DNA of 5,418 nucleotides, taken from contig JADDPM010000138.1 of NCBI GenBank assembly GCA_016781885.1, positions 1 to 5,418 of the forward strand, read 5' to 3'. This DNA is from Rubrobacter sp. GTDB lineage: Bacteria; Actinomycetota; Rubrobacteria; Rubrobacterales; Rubrobacteraceae. A model generated the notes under the pieces. That model was not told where the DNA came from and ran no database searches. It saw only the letters and a program-made list of their open reading frames with translations. Numbering within the stretch: position 1 is the stretch's first letter; each line of letters opens with the position of its first letter. Positions 4,736 to 5,418 of this stretch are shown piece after piece. Both the position numbers and the translations under genes were made by a program.

Positions 4736-5418
4736 TTGAACGCCATCGGGGTCGACATAGGGGGAACCAAGATCGCCGCGGGCGTCGTGACGCCGGAGGG
4801 GGAGGTCCTCAAAGAGGTTCGCTACCCTTCTTCGGGGCCAACAGAGAGGCTACTCTCCAGCATCGCCGGGGCGATCAACGACGTCAAGGAGGGGTACGAG
4901 GTCGGCGGGGTTTGTCTTGCCGTCCCGGGTAGCATCCTGGCGGTGGAGAACCGGGTGATCTTCTCGCCCAACCTGCACACCATAGAGGGCATCGACCTCA
5001 AGAAGGAGATGCAGCGCAGGACGGGGTTCGGCATCACGGTGGAGAACGACGCGAACGCCGCGGCCTGGGGCGAGTTCCGGTTCGGGGCGGGGGCCGCGTA
5101 CGACCACCTCGTCTTCGTTACTTTAGGCACCGGAGTTGGGGGCGGCGTGATCACGCACGGCATCCTCATGCGCGGCGCGCAAGGAGCAGGCGGGGAGCTC
5201 GGGCACATGACGATTCAGGCGACGGGTCCGCGCTGTGGCTGCGGCAATCGGGGTTGCCTGGAGGCTCTCGCGTCCGGGACCGCCATCCAGCGCCGTGCCC
5301 GCGAGGTAGCAGCGGAGGAGCCGAACTCGGCCCTCGGGAGGCTCGCCATCGAGCGGAAGGTTCTCGGGGAAGACGTCACGAGGCTCGCCCGGGAGGGGGA
5401 CGAGGCGGCGCTCTCCGT
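4736..5418 (+). CDS. ROK-family sugar kinase, probable glucokinase (cut by right edge)
   Basis: The first 227 residues of an ROK kinase, which phosphorylates a hexose (commonly glucose) with ATP in the cytoplasm and feeds glycolysis; full-length members are usually about 300-320 residues. The start shows the phosphate-binding motif GVDIGGTKIAAG (5-16). Next come the sugar-site motif VENDANAAAWGE with likely catalytic D105, the second phosphate loop FVTLGTGVGGGV (about 125-136), and the ROK signature E154-L-G-H157 with the zinc-binding cluster C167-G-C169-G-N-R-G-C174-L-E176. There is no N-terminal helix-turn-helix, so this is a kinase and not an ROK repressor. The start is TTG 4736, the first base after the recJ stop, with GGAGG 6 bases upstream; translation is probably coupled to recJ. 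All catalytic residues in view are intact. Glucose as substrate is inferred from the family; other hexoses or N-acetyl sugars are possible. Confidence 0.92.
   Translation, partial: MNAIGVDIGGTKIAAGVVTPEGEVLKEVRYPSSGPTERLLSSIAGAINDVKEGYEVGGVCLAVPGSILAVENRVIFSPNLHTIEGIDLKKEMQRRTGFGITVENDANAAAWGEFRFGAGAAYDHLVFVTLGTGVGGGVITHGILMRGAQGAGGELGHMTIQATGPRCGCGNRGCLEALASGTAIQRRAREVAAEEPNSALGRLAIERKVLGEDVTRLAREGDEAALS

Overview
The window is GC-rich bacterial chromosomal DNA carrying mostly housekeeping genes. Several traits point to a high-GC actinobacterium: strong G/C third-position bias, frequent TTG start codons preceded by purine-rich Shine-Dalgarno sequences, a DUF697-family protein, and an ROK sugar kinase beside recJ. 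A Rubrobacter-like lineage would fit, but that placement is inference; no rRNA or other taxonomic marker is present.

Layout, left to right. (1) Bases 1-315, minus strand: the N-terminal 105 residues of the primary sigma factor RpoD, running off the left edge. A sigma70-type promoter lies at 362-389 (minus). (2) Bases 418-1182, plus: a divergent DUF697 membrane protein of unknown function. (3) Bases 1183-1609, plus: a stretch best read as one decayed small gene, with a frame change near 1310-1320 and an in-frame TGA at 1379-1381. Its 3' part (1430-1609) is still open and overlaps the next start codon as TGATG. (4) Bases 1609-2889, plus: a phospholipase D/cardiolipin synthase family membrane protein whose first HKD motif has histidine where lysine is expected. 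(5) Bases 2890-3070: an intergenic stretch with a T-box-like 11-mer in a weak hairpin and a perfect TATAAT -10 box. (6) Bases 3071-4735, plus: RecJ single-strand exonuclease. (7) Bases 4736-5418, plus: an ROK-family sugar kinase that starts on the base after the recJ stop and runs off the right edge.

The genes form at least three transcription units: rpoD leftward, the DUF697 gene (possibly with the remnant and the PLD gene) rightward, and recJ-ROK rightward from its own -10 box. recJ and the ROK gene are almost certainly co-transcribed and translationally coupled, but their functions (DNA repair and sugar phosphorylation) have no evident link. Four of the five main genes start with TTG.

I see no mobile element, CRISPR array, tRNA or rRNA, and no clear new multi-gene system. 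The observations most worth following up are the altered HKD motif and the decayed or coupled small gene in front of the PLD gene.
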